Positions 35,982 through 47,780 of a stretch of DNA of 64,000 nucleotides are shown piece by piece. The stretch lies in the NCBI GenBank assembly GCA_047967505.1, contig CM106538.1; one strand, 5' to 3'. Both the position numbers and the translations under genes were made by a program. The notes below the pieces were generated by a model that was given only the letters and a program-made list of their open reading frames with translations, made no database searches and was not told the origin of the DNA. Origin of the DNA: Dipteris shenzhenensis. Lineage: Eukaryota; Polypodiophyta; Polypodiopsida; Gleicheniales. The number at the start of each line of letters is the position of its first letter. The first letter of the stretch is position 1.

Positions 35982-36802
35982 ATGGCAAGAACCAAGTCAA
36001 TTGCAAGGAAAGTTGGCAAAGGGCCAGGGCTTGCAGTAACAACAGCTGGGGCAGGTACCAAGAAATTTAGTGTGCCTCCAAAGGGAAGAGCTGCACATGG
36101 CAGGAAGGGTAAGCCAATGAGCTTGCTCAAGCAAAAGGCCAAAAGATTGAATCAGGGTGCAGGTGTGCTAAGGGAGATCAGGAGGCAACAGAAAGCTATA
36201 GGCTTTGCAATACCCAAAGCACCCTTTCAAAGACTGGTGAGAGAAATTTGTGACAGTTGGAACCTTGGCTTCAGGTGGAATAGAAGTGCCATTCTTTCCT
36301 TACAGGAAATGGCAGAGGATTACTTGGAGAAATATTTTGAAGATGCAATGCTTGTAGCAGCCCATGCTCACAGGGTGACTTTGATGGCCAAAGACTTCAA
36401 CACTTTGTCCAGAGTGAGATGGAGGTATGACAAGCTTATTCATCCTGTGGAATGGCAGGACATCAAAATGAGAGACATATTGCTAATTCCACCTACAAGG
36501 AAGTTGAAGGTTGATGAGGTAAAGGTTGTTGAGGTAACACACTCAAAGAACACCAGAGGGAAGGCTGCTTATGAGGACTCACTGAAGCAGTAAATAAAAG
36601 AAACAAAATCTGTTATAGATGTGGAGACTAGAAAGAAGGAGCTACAGATACATAGAAGGTTGAAGGAGCTGGGCCCTGATGTAGTTGTTCATATTGAGGA
36701 TGAAGTTTCAGTGAATGATTTTGACTTGACAAAACAATGCTTAGCAGCATTGGCTCATAAGAATGAGTATTGCTCAGATACTATCATTCTTGCAATGCTC
36801 TA
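35982..36802 (+). pseudogene. H3/CENH3-like histone, first exon of a histone-Ulp1 fusion gene
   Basis: I chose the second of two adjacent ATGs because it gives MARTKSIARKV, the H3 tail with K4 and K9 kept and S10 replaced by Val. A Lys/Gly-rich linker follows, then a complete H3 fold: LREIRRQQKAIGFAIPKAPF, QRLVREICDSWNLGF, LQEMAEDYLEKYFEDAML, HAHRVTLMAKDFNTLSRVRW. AEDYL, DAML and RVTLMxKDFxxLxR resemble plant CENH3 more than canonical H3. The fold is followed by about 50 extra residues, then a TAA (36591-36593). The frame continues open past that stop through ETRKKELQIHRRLKELGPDV to a good donor at 36803, so histone and downstream protease exons are in register. The TAA may be a C-to-T change at a Gln codon. 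As read, a 203-aa histone-only protein could still be made. Confidence 0.85.
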
Positions 36803-37450
36803 GTAAGTGTCTATAAATTTACATTTTTTGCAAATCAATCCTCCTTGTACCTCCTTTATAACCTACCCTAATTATTTTCTGATCCTATGCAGCATGATGA
36901 GAAGCTGGCTTCACCCCTCTGTATAGCATACAGTCCATATTGTTGATCCAGCCATTTCTTCTAAATTAAGAGATGCAAAGGAGACTCCCATGAGTATTTC
37001 CAGCTGGTTCAAACACTGCAATTTTGAAGTAATTGATGTTTTGCTACTTCCATACCATAGTAGGTATGTGGGTGACTACTTCTTTTAAGATTCTTCTTTA
37101 AGATTGGGAACTCTTGTAGCCTTTGATTTTCTTATGCTTTTTTCCTTATGCAGTGACCACTGGAGTTTTGTGTCTATTGACATCCAGCAGAAGCAATGCT
37201 TTCTATTCAACTCTCTAAAAAACCTCGGGGGGTCCACCTTACATAAGCCAGCTATACAACGTGCGTTCGAAAGGTATTTAAAAAACCCCTCTGTAACCAC
37301 ATTTTATCTATTTATATACCCCTACTATGAATTTTTGGATCAATAATTATATCCCTTCAATAAATTCAAAATTTAAGAAGCCTATATTTTTTGCCCTCCT
37401 CTTGTACATTTTAGTGTAAGTTGAAACAGATGCTACTTTTGAGAAATTGT

Positions 37451-38003
37451 ATTGTATAATTGAATAAAACCATTTAAATTTTATGTCGCCGAGATGCATG
37501 CTTTACATCCATACTAGTACCTAATAGAATGTATTTTCAACTTTTGATCTTTTCAATTCTCAAATTCTCATGTATTTACTCCACCTTATCCAATTTTGTT
37601 TCCCTTGCATGCTCCCAAACTGTCACTACCTACTAGAGATTTGCATGAAGTAACTTGAATTGTACTGTGAATAAAATGGCACAAACTTATAAGAAGATGG
37701 CTTAAACTTTAACCTTGTGTTAATCTATTGTATAATTGAATAAAACCATTTAAATTGTATGTCGCCTAAATGCATGATTTACATCCATACTAGTACCTAA
37801 TAGAACGTATTTTCAACTTTTGATCTTTTCAATTCTCAAATTCTCATGTATTTACTCCACCTTATCCAATTTTGTTTCCCTTGCATGCTCCGAAACTGTC
37901 ACTACCTACTAGAGATTTGCATGAAGTAACTTGAATTGAACTATGAATAAAATGGCACAAACTTATAAGAAGATGGCTTAAACTTTAACCTTGTGTTAAT
38001 CTA
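37451..38003. repeat. 276-bp tandem duplication
   Basis: Two adjacent copies (37451-37726 and 37727-38003), both beginning ATTGTATAATTGAATAAAAC and nearly identical, so the duplication is recent. Noncoding. Confidence 0.92.
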
Positions 38004-39505
38004 ATGGGAGTTTTTATCTTAAATATGATGCATGTAGTAGCATTATGTTGATGTAGTGCAAGTGTTTATATTCAATATGATGCATGCACTAGCATCATGT
38101 TGCCTATATGCCACTCTCTATATTAGGAAAAGATAGTGTTTAACATCTCATCATAAAGGCATGCAACTTAATCATGTTAAGTGCACAAAGTTATTAAGCT
38201 TATTATCACTCCATCCGTATCTTTTTCTCAATTTATGTCGTTTTACTTTTCTTTAAGTTACATGCTTTCATATTTATGTATTTACATCACTTTTTTCTAA
38301 ATTTTTGAATATCCTAACTTCCAAACCATATGCTAGATGCATATGATATAAAAGAAAAATTTGTAGAATGATGAAATATTATAGCTTCTTTATTGAATTA
38401 AGATCTTAATTATTAATGCATCTGACAATTTTTCAGTTTGGAAAGCACCCTTTATTCCATTTCTACTATATTTCAATTCAAACTTTTGAAGGACCCATGC
38501 TTCCCCTCACAATTTTGAGACCATATGTAAATAAAATATGGTAGATAGAATTGGAATGCGTGGATATTTAAGGGAAGCCATAGACCACCTATACATTGGA
38601 TGCATAGTTTTTTGGATATAGTCTATTCTTCCTTTAGTAGTACTTTAGAGTTTTATAATCCATATTTTGCTGCTCAATATGGAATTTCACATGAAGGTTT
38701 AGTTAGAGGTTTGGGATGTTTCAAGCTTCGATGAGATCCATATCAAACTTGCATTGATTGCACAATTTGGTAGATAAATTCTATTTAGATGCTCAATTTG
38801 ATATTTAGACTCTAGCACAGAACCGAGGCTCACAAGCTATAGCCAAATTTCATCAAAAGTACCAAATGAAAAGGTAGAGTTGAATCCAAAGTACAAGCAT
38901 ATTGATATCTAAAAATAGATACAAGTTACAACCAAGACTTGTCATCAAGAGTTTAATCAAAACCTTAGACTTAGACGTGGCAAAAAATCAGCTAGAGATA
39001 GCTAGACTAAAGGTTGTTACACAGACTTCTCCTCCTCATTGATGGATCCTTGAATGACCTCAGCTGTATAACATGGAGGATGTGGAATTGTCTTGTTTAT
39101 AGTGTAAAGATTATAGCCAAGGGAGGGCCCTAAAATAGGCCACTTGGCTTCCAAATTTGACCCTCCATCTAGTATTGCCCTGTCTATTCACCAATAAGAA
39201 TCAAGAATTTCGCATGATTAATGTTAGATAAAGCTAGAAAACGTTTGCACTCAAGTTTATCTAAATTACTTGCCTTACAAAAAATATAGAATTATATCTC
39301 AAGAAAAGTTTGTATTCAAGTTTATCTTAAGGTATTTGACTTACAAAAAATGTAGATTTTTGCCTCAAGAACTAGCCCAACTCCTTATGCGATACATGTG
39401 ACGTATCATTATCTGAAACCAAAATTAGCCAAGGATGATCCTTAGATGATGTAGCTCATTATAAGACATTTTGGAAAGTTTCATCTTGCATGAAAAATGC
39501 AAAGT
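38004..39505. other. AT-rich noncoding DNA inside the kinase-bearing element
   Basis: No coding frame with recognisable content. A near-duplicate pair (GTTTGCACTCAAGTTTATCT near 39243 and GTTTGTATTCAAGTTTATCT near 39308) is present. Confidence 0.4.
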
Positions 39506-39509
39506 AAAC

Positions 39510-41997
39510 TTACCTAGCACTTTTCAAGAAGTCATTAAAAACTTTGTAGTCATTCTCATCTAGCTGGTACTTGTCTGTTCTTACAATATATGTCAAATTT
39601 GCTAATGCAATAATTGTTTCAATGTCCACCATGTTTAATTCTGTCAAATCATAAGTAAACATTTGTGCTCCTTTTGCCCTTTGATACCATCCAAGCTGAA
39701 CTTCCAAACCTTGGGGCCTATCTGCTAAATCAAAGCCACACTTATAATCCACGTACCTCCCTCCGACTTTCTTCCTCATCTTTTGAACTCTTCCTAAGTA
39801 CCATGTACCATGAGTTGCATCCATATTCCTCGTGATTGTAGCTTTGCCATTTCTTTTCATGTGTTGATTTCCTTGTCCTTTTGTGTCATCATGAAAGTAT
39901 ACAGCACAGTCACAACCTATCCAAATAAATTTCCATTTGATGATTGTGCTTTTGCTTCATGGTTGAAGTAAACACCTTGCTTTACCCTTGTGAGTCTATC
40001 TTTTGACAAGGTTGGACATCCATTGAGTTGACTCACCAATGTTGACTTGAAAATAAACTTTCCGTCCACCTCTACAATGGGGCTAATGTTTTTCTTAGGG
40101 GGCATGTTTCTTGTTTCCTTCAAAATGTCATCAATTTCATGTCTAATCTCACTAAGTGCAATAACCTCTTCGCTTTCATTGCTATTCTCGTCCATAGTTT
40201 CTTCTTCACCACATGGCTCCACAGAGTCATCATTCTCATCAGCTTCTCCCATTTCAGCATCTAGCTTACACCATGTAGACCCTGCATCTAGCCAAGGTTG
40301 AAACCACCATTTCAAGTCTTCAGCCTTGCTAGGTTTCAAATCCAAACACTCGCATAGTATGTGAGCTTGTTGTAAGCCCTCCTTTAATGCATCAATCATC
40401 TTTTCATCAGAAGAAACACTCTCATAGTCACCTAGATTTTCTTCAATCATCCCTTCTTGTTTGTTCAAATGTTTCCATATATGCTCTTGCTTTTTATGAG
40501 CCCTAGAGAAAGTTAGACCATTTTGAGCACACTCATGCATGGCAATTTTATTCAAGCTACCAATGCTATGTAGAAGATCTCCAAGATCAAATGCTCTTTC
40601 TTGCACAATCATGCCTCCAACTTTACTAAAATAGATTTCAGCAGCATCAGAACCGGTAAGATGTAGTGGACACTTCAGATTAGGATAAAAATCTCGAAAC
40701 ATCTTTATGAGCAATACAACAAAATGACAAGAAAGCATGCAGTCCGTATAAGCCTCCTTACTGATGAAATTTTTCTTCAAGGTGTAGGTTGGATGGTGAT
40801 GAATCCATAGTCGCCAAATTTTGAAAAAGAAGACTACCTTGGCTGCAAGCACCACACGCTCCTTCAAGATCAAATATGGTGACAAGAAAATATCAATATA
40901 ATCAGCAACAATCATCAAATAGGCCTCAGTCCCCTTCATACTTCTTTCTTTTTTTTGAAGTTTTCTCAAACATTTCTGTACTTGTCTACTTGCAATCCTT
41001 TGAGTTGCTCCCCAATTTTGTCGATCATTCCTTTGAATATCTCCATCTCGTAGCTTGTGCTCCTCAATTGAAAAAGAATTGTAAACAATAGATACATGAT
41101 TTAGTGTGATCCAAACACATCCAATTGCTAGTTGTCGAGTAGGACTATCAAGTGGGCTTGTAAGTTTCTTTCCACAGTGTACAAAGTCTTGATCATGAAG
41201 GCCATACACATTTCCTCCTACAATTTTTGCTCTCAAATTCCATCCACACCAATTGATAGCAAAAGGTTGTTCGCTTTTCTCCAAATAGTCTTCAAGCATC
41301 AACTTTCGTCTTCTACTATCTCCATCTGAAGCATGTCCAATTATGGGTCCAACTTTATCTTTCAGGTTTGCATTCCACATGGTCTCCAAAAGATTCCATT
41401 GGTTCCTTACAAAATCACTATCAAAACGATTGCATGTGCAATGCACAATCAAAGCCAATCGTGGAAGAAGATCATGAAGAGGATTAACAATCAAAAGTCT
41501 AGCATAATGACCTATGATATGATTTTGAAAGGCATCTATAATATTCGAGTATCCTTGTGAGCCTTCACCAACAACAATGGAGTCATTTGATGAGCATTGA
41601 TGATATTCTCCTTTCTTTCCACAAAACCCAATAAGAGTGTCATCTTTTGCATTCCATCTACACAACACAATTATAGAGTTTAATAACTTCCTCATCTTTT
41701 TGAGAGATTTCCAAACATAGCAATTATAAATATCTTGATGATATAGATAAAAGCATAATGCATAGAGAGCTAAAATTACCTTATTCGACGCTTAATGGTT
41801 GTCTCATTTAGTATACAACCTTCATCATCATTGTCATCTTTGATAACAAAATGAAAAGGAACATTAATGATTCCATCTTGCATAATCTCCTTACGTATCA
41901 TGCTATAGGTAGAGTCACCAAGCACTCTAACATATCCCAAAAGCTTCTTCTCAGATGATCCATAGTCAAACACCTTTATGTGAGTCTTTGAAGCCAT
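39510..41997 (-). CDS. DDE-like transposase candidate of the kinase-bearing element (three exons)
   Basis: Exon 1 (41997 to about 41780) encodes a small domain, KVFDYGSSEKKLLGYVRVLG to LNETTIKRRI, resembling a ubiquitin-like fold. Exon 2 is a long open frame (41695 to about 39960, up to 592 aa). Candidate landmarks there are HASDGDSRRRKLM (about residues 121-133), LHDQDFVHCGKKL (166-178) and LTGSDAAEIYFSKVGG (346-361). An Asp/Asp/Glu order with the Glu in an xSDxxExxFSxxGG context resembles P-like and related transposases. Near the end come KSTLVSQLNG and LSKDRLTRVKQG. Exon 3 (about 39917 to 39510) encodes TWYLGRVQKMRKKVGGRYVD and DRPQGLEVQLGWY, a small domain of unknown type. No internal stops were found in the exon bodies; exon 2-3 splice sites are uncertain. 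The superfamily name is open. Confidence 0.6.
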
Positions 41998-42357
41998 GAT
42001 ATGATCAATAGTATACCTAATCAAAATAAGAGAAAAATATAAATAAACTCATAACTTTTAAATTCTAAATGGTATGCCATAGTCTAAATCACTAATGGTA
42101 TTTATTGAAGATCAATATTCTAGCTTAAGAGGAGAGAAAAATAAAGTATTTCACAAACGCTATATCAAAACAAATAACTATAGACCTTCTAATTCTTGCT
42201 TGTATCAACACAAATATTACATAAACATTATTAATGAGTCATTTGAAAGAATAAATTAAAAAAGTTGACATTTTTTATATACATAAATAGATCATGTACT
42301 AGAAAGAAAACCATCAATCTTTGGAATATTATTTAGAAACTATAGTGCTACAAAAGG

Positions 42358-43731
42358 TTACAATGCATCATGTCGTAATGCACTTTCACATGTGACTTTG
42401 AATATAGCTTCAAATGTATGAGTAACATCTGTTGCAGTAGGTCTAGCTTTAGGAATAGGATTTCTCATTTCCTCTATTCTCTTCCACCAACGCTTTAAGT
42501 GATCCAACTTAGTTGCATCTTGGATGTGAACAAAGTACTTGTAAGCTAGCCGATACAACTTTTCCAATGAAAAGGCTGTAGCATAAATATCAGTTTCCTT
42601 GGAAAACTTTGCATATGGAAAAGTATACAACTCAGGAGCCAACCACTTTCTTCGCATGCATCGCTCTTTGAATTGAGGATCACATCGATCCTTGCCATCA
42701 TTGACATATTTATCACTCTTGCTAAATCCCCAATCGATAATTCCTATAAAGACCTTATCAGACTCACTATCAAAGTGAAGCATAATGTTCGAAGGATGCA
42801 AGTCATTATGCAAAAGATCTTTTCCATGCATGTATTTTAACGTCCCCATCAAAGTACCAGCTAGATTTACGGCATGAGTACGGACACGAGATAAATGGTC
42901 TAGCTCCTCTCCCACATAGACTGAGTTCATAGCATTTAACCTTGACCATTTGTCCAATGTCTCCCCATTCCAATACTGGTATACCAATCTTGGAGGATTT
43001 ATCACACGAGCAATCGTGCGAACAAGTCCTCTATGAGGTAATTGGGCTTGCATTGTTTCCATATTTGCCATTAACTCTTGCATGGACCTTCTCTCTTCCC
43101 TTTCACTTGGCTTTTGAGATACCTTAAGTTTCTTAATGGCAAAGGTCTCTTTTGGATCAAAGCAGTCTACACCAATGATGTTACCTTTCACCACTCTTCC
43201 ATATGAGCCTTCACCCAGCACATAATCTTTCTCTTGTACATGAATCTGCTGCTTCTCAAGAAAAAACAAAGATGGCATCTTCAATCCTCTGGGATTGACA
43301 CATTCTTTTGAAGAACTGGCATTGAATGCTTTCCTCTTTGAACTCATAACTGCCTTCCACTTTAAGGAAAACCAATCAATCAACTCTTCTTTATTATTTG
43401 TATCTCTGGGATTGAATGTGCTTGTCCGCTTTTCATAAACACTTTTAACTCTCCCTAGTTCTATGCGAATACTCACACAAAAATTATCTTGAAATTCATA
43501 TTGCATATTCCATTGTGGATCTTCATTCTTCATCATGGTAATGACATCAGAGGAAAGATCCACACAAAGCTTATCCATCCCTCTTTCCCCTAAGTCAAAA
43601 TACTTTTCCAAATCTTCCTGCGTTTTTGATAACAAGCTCATGCAAAGACACTTCGAGAATATTTTTCGCATTCCTTCCTTGAATCTATATTCATATAACA
43701 CGTGTTTTTTATGACTCTTCATCTTGTCCAT
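42358..43731 (-). CDS. Intact protein kinase carried by the transposon
   Basis: An uninterrupted 457-codon frame. The N-terminal 165 residues are unrecognised and charged. The kinase domain has GEGSYGRV (173-180), the ATP-binding Lys in FAIKKLK (200), HNDLHPSNI (308-316, Asp310 catalytic), IIDWG (331-335, DFG changed to DWG), APE (366-368), DIYATAF (381-387) and KARPT (428-432). HND replaces HRD and LHPSN replaces the usual LKPxN, as in some atypical or phosphotransferase-like kinases, but all catalytic residues are present. It is transcribed in the same direction as the DDE-like gene, about 360 bp before its ATG. An intact frame beside decayed neighbours suggests recent activity or selection. 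The substrate is unknown. Confidence 0.9.
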   Translation of the reverse strand: MDKMKSHKKHVLYEYRFKEGMRKIFSKCLCMSLLSKTQEDLEKYFDLGERGMDKLCVDLSSDVITMMKNEDPQWNMQYEFQDNFCVSIRIELGRVKSVYEKRTSTFNPRDTNNKEELIDWFSLKWKAVMSSKRKAFNASSSKECVNPRGLKMPSLFFLEKQQIHVQEKDYVLGEGSYGRVVKGNIIGVDCFDPKETFAIKKLKVSQKPSEREERRSMQELMANMETMQAQLPHRGLVRTIARVINPPRLVYQYWNGETLDKWSRLNAMNSVYVGEELDHLSRVRTHAVNLAGTLMGTLKYMHGKDLLHNDLHPSNIMLHFDSESDKVFIGIIDWGFSKSDKYVNDGKDRCDPQFKERCMRRKWLAPELYTFPYAKFSKETDIYATAFSLEKLYRLAYKYFVHIQDATKLDHLKRWWKRIEEMRNPIPKARPTATDVTHTFEAIFKVTCESALRHDAL

Positions 43732-43779
43732 GTTACCTTCTGCACATAAAACAAAATTAGTTGCTTTTGTAAGATTATC

Positions 43780-43794
43780 CTCTCTTTCTCTCTC

Positions 43795-43835
<41 letters not shown>

Positions 43836-43860
43836 CTTCCTCTCTCTCTCACACACAACT
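43780..43860. repeat. (CT)n microsatellite
   Basis: A long CT tract with minor interruptions ahead of the kinase gene, ending in CACACACA. Confidence 0.9.
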
Positions 43861-43894
43861 AAACGGTTTGATTCTTGTGAGCATGTAGATGTAT

Positions 43895-44800
43895 TTCCAA
43901 TTATTGACTTGATTTTCTAAGCATTCTTCCAAGGGAATTGCAGACCGTGTTCAGAGACCGGAGTACTCCCAAGGCTAGATTGCTTACATACTATACATTG
44001 CACGACTTGATTCTCTAAGCATTCTGCCAGGGGAATTGCAGACCGTGTCAAGAGACCGGAGTGCTCCCGAGACTAGATTGCTTACATACTATACATTGCA
44101 TGATTTGATTCTATAAGCATTCTACTAGGGGAATTGCAGACCGTGTCAAGAGACCGGAGTGCTCCCGAGGCTAGATTGCTTACATAGTATACATTGCACG
44201 ACTTGATTCTATAAGCATTCTACTAGGGGAATTGCAGACCGTGTCAAGAGACCGGAGTGCTCCCGAGGCTAGATTGCTACATACTATACATTGCACGACT
44301 TGATTCTATAAGAATTTTGCCAGGGGAATTGCAGATCGTGTCAAGAGACCGGAGTGCTCCGGAGGCTAGATTGCTTACATACTATACATTGCACGACTTG
44401 ATTCTCTAAGCATTCTGCCAGGGGAATTGCAGACCGTGTCAAGAGACCGGAGTGCTCCCGAGGCTAGATTTCTTACATACTATACATTGCACGACTTGAT
44501 TCTGTAAGCATTTTGCCAGGGGAATTGCAGACCGTGTCAAGAGACCGGAGTGCTCCCGAGGCTAGATTGCTTACATACTATACATTGCAGGACTTGATTA
44601 TGTAAGCATTCTGCCAGGGGAATTGCAGACCGTGTCAAGAGACCGGAGTGCTCTCGAGGCTAGATTGCTTACATACTATACATTGCATGACTTGATTCTA
44701 TAAGCATTCTGCCAGGGGAATTGCAGACCGTGTCAAGAGACCGGAGTGCTCCCGAGGCTAGATTGCTTACATACTATACATTGCATGACTTGATTGCTTA
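43895..44800. repeat. 97-98-bp tandem repeat, about nine copies
   Basis: GGGGAATTGCAGACCGTGTC recurs near 43933, 44030, 44128, 44226, 44323, 44420, 44519, 44617 and 44715. Each unit continues with AGAGACCGGAGTGCTCCCGA, then CTAGATTGCTTACATACTAT. Identity between units is high. It has no coding frame and lies upstream of the kinase gene inside the same element. Confidence 0.95.
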
Positions 44801-44809
44801 ATACATACT

Positions 44810-45150
44810 AAGACTATAGAAATATTAAAGCATAAAGCATAAATGGCATAGAAGCATAAACTAAAGAAGCATAGGCATATATAAACATATTCCAAGAAAA
44901 TATTAAAGCATAAAGCATAAATGGCATAGAAGCATAAAGAAACATATAAACATATTCCAAGAAAATATTAAAGCATAGAAGCATAAAGAAACATATAAAC
45001 ATATTAAAACATAGAAGCATAAAGAAACATATAAACATATTCCAAGAAAATATTAAAGCATAAAGCATAAATGGCATAGAAGCATAAACTAAAGAAGCAT
45101 AAATGGCATAGAAGCATAAACTAAAGAAGCATAGGCATAAACTTTCAAGA
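44810..45150. repeat. A-rich tandem array, GCATAAA / CATAGAAGCATAAA
   Basis: Irregular repetition of AAAGCATAAATGGCATAGAA, ACTAAAGAAGCATAGGCATA and TATAAACATATTCCAAGAAA modules. Open frames on the minus strand are artefacts of the repeat. Confidence 0.9.
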
Positions 45151-45179
45151 AAATATTCCAAGCAAGTGTTTCAAGCATG

Positions 45180-46700
45180 TGTGGATGTTAAGTAGACCTA
45201 TTTGTTTTCCCCTTTCACCTACCTTATCGGTTTCATTTCCATACATCTAAGTTGTTTTCCCCTTTAACCTTTTGAGGGGTTACCAAATGAACGTTGCCCT
45301 TAACTCGGCACATTCAGAGATCGTTCGTGGAGACGTGATGGGGGCATAACAGTATGCAAAAAGTACAGAGCATGGTACAAGTGCGTACCTTGATGCGGGT
45401 GTAAAAATGAACTATCATATCTTCTCAGATACACACTATAGGAGTGGCCAACAGAGACTCTCATTCTGCTGGGTAAGGTCTTCAACTATGCCTCCAACCA
45501 CGTACAAACAAAACTCCACAGCAGCAAGCCCCCAATAGTAAGCGGCTCATGTGCATAGTTGTAGTGCCTCACTACAACTGAATGACAAACTCCAGGCTCA
45601 AATGAATCTTCACATGCATCTCCCACGTCCACAACCACTCCATCAACTCAACCGGTCTGTGTAGTTGGGCATCAACAGCAGCTCCAAGTGCAAGCTAGGT
45701 GCCTCAACCCTCTGGCTTCTCCAACAACTCCAGAGGCTCTAGCTTCAATGACATTCAAGCTCAGCCACCAGCCCACAGCCGCAATAGGACATGTAAGGCG
45801 CGGCGATAGATGATATGGACGAGAATTGAATGTCAAGCCAACAAACACGAGTTTTGTTAGATGAACCGCCAAAGGTTTCTGCGAGCAATCGTCTCTCGAT
45901 CGGCGGTAGATTGCCCATGGAATTCGAGGACTTTGCAAATAATTTGTGTCCGCACTTCCTGCCCGGCCTCACGAAAGATATTACGCCGGATCTTCGCCCG
46001 CTGCAATTTCGTGTTTCAAACAGCTTACTGAGTAAGAGGGAACACCACTGAGTGAAATAATATTTACGCCTTCTTTATATGGCAGGGCAATAAGCGCTCC
46101 CAATGCGCAGCTACATTAACACATGAAGATGAACACGTTCGCCTCTCAGGAGTGAGCAAGCACGCTGTACTACACTATAAACCTGGGAAGCATACAACTG
46201 CACTTCGGCCTTGTCAGAGCAATAGAGCAGAAGGAAAGTGGGGGAAGAGAAAATAATCTTCAAACCTAGCTGCCACCCTCTCCTCGAAACGAAAATTTAG
46301 CAACTGGAAATACAGAAAGTTGTGGACAATTCTCTTGAAGCTGTAAGGCTCAAGGAGTCGCAGTTCATGGAGTCCATACGATTTCTTGGAGTGCAGAATT
46401 AAGCCACCCACGAAGGTACAGATTCCAAACGACTGCTCAATGAAAGTACCTGGCTGCTGTTGAGTGACTTGAGTCTTCAGTCTTTAGTGACGAGTCGTGA
46501 GTCGTCAAAACTGCAAACAAGTTGAGCTTTCTTTGAACTGGAGGTTGATGGTGGTGGCACTCAGTGGCAAGTGCTCGAGCTAAGAGCATGATGTGAAAGC
46601 AAGAGCAAAGTTTGAGAAAAGAGTGGAGGAGACCTAAAGGATAAGAGATGACAACCACACATCTAACAAGCAATCAACGGTGATGATGGAATCTAAGTTG
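45180..46700. other. Unassigned region with a possible small plus-strand ORF
   Basis: More GC-rich than its flanks. The plus frame 45830-46051 (73 aa; MSSQQTRVLLDEPPKVSASN onward) has balanced composition and includes LPMEFEDFANNLCPHFLPG. I recognise no family and see no splice signals that clearly extend it. Minus-strand frames in 45672-45972 overlap it and look like shadows. Confidence 0.3.
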
Positions 46701-47020
46701 ATCTGTTTGATCAAGGGTTATTATGCAAGCCACATGGATTAATTTGTTTAAATTTTATTAATATTATATAAAAATAAGAATATATTATATAACCTTTAGT
46801 TTATAAAGTGCTTTATCAACATTAACCGGTTTTCCAAAGAGAGCTTATTAATCTAACCTTGATTTTCAAGGTATATCTTTTAAATATCATTAAAGTCGAG
46901 ATTGCCATAAAATTTTATCCTTTTTAATAACCTGCTTCTCACCACTTACGATGGTTTTTTGCCATTTTTACCAGTTCAAAATACACTAAATGACGGTTTT
47001 TTTCTAACACTGAGGAGCAT
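46700..47020. other. AT-rich gene-free stretch
   Basis: Nothing recognised. Confidence 0.4.
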
Positions 47021-47780
47021 ACCGATACAATCATCGCAGGGATCTTTTTCTATGAGGGTATGGAGCTTTGGAGCAATGACTCCTCCTATGTGATGCGGAT
47101 GCACTCCGAAGGTCTCACCTTCTACTCTGTCACACACTTCGATGACTAGCACCCCTCCCAGTATTGGATAATCCCCTTCTTAGATTTCAACACACAAATG
47201 AATGTAGCCAGCAACCCCTTCGACCTCAACATGGCTCTCACCTCACCCTCTTGCCCAATTGGCTATCTATCCAAGAGTATTCTGATATGAGTAGAAATAT
47301 CTTATTTGTGATGCATGTAGGAATTCTCATCCAGGCCACAATTCAATTCTTGAGGCCACAAAGCTTGAGGTATTTGATTCTTTACTACAATTACAAATGC
47401 TTTTTTTTTTCCTACCCAAACCCTATCTCCTCTCTTCACCCCGATTAGTGAGCAAAGACTTTATAGGCATATCTAAAAAAATCAAATCTCTTCTCCATCC
47501 TTGACCCAATGGACCTAGCAGCTTCTTTGATTCTCTTCGTGAAGTTTTTAGTCGATGGGATGGCATGGAGGGCCCCACCTTCCACACTACCAATGACTTC
47601 ATGATGATCTTCCTATGGGTCTAGTTGATATTTTTGGTCGAGGAGGAATTTCTTATGGGGCTAACATCGGTGAGATCTTGATCACCATGCAAGACGATCT
47701 GTGGAGTGTCTAGAACTTGAGGAGAACTTGAGAGACCACAGTTGGATCAATCCAACACCAATATCTACTTATCATGACTG
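47020..47780 (+). pseudogene. Unrecognised coding remnant
   Basis: Plus-strand fragments read IIAGIFFYEGMELWSNDSSY, MRMHSEGLTFYSVTHFDD, then a TAG, YWIIPFLDFNTQMNVASNPF and, after frame changes, SLREVFSRWDGMEGP. The amino-acid content looks protein-like but stops are frequent and I cannot assign it. Confidence 0.35.

Noticed and set aside
35982-36593. Ordinary host histone H3 gene
   Set aside because: The fold diverges strongly from the nearly invariant H3, it has a long extra tail, and it continues in frame to protease exons within nested transposons.
35982-36926. Alternative genetic code with TAA/TAG read as Gln
   Set aside because: TGA codons at Arg positions occur equally, paired CACTA copies show CAG/TAG and CGA/TGA differences, and the intact kinase frame ends normally; deamination explains it better.
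43895-44800. Regularly spaced repeats resembling a CRISPR array
   Set aside because: The whole 97-98-bp unit is repeated with no unique spacers, and the genome is eukaryotic.
44814-45161. Minus-strand frame with repeated Met/Phe/Leu blocks looking like membrane segments
   Set aside because: Translation of the A-rich GCATAAA tandem array.
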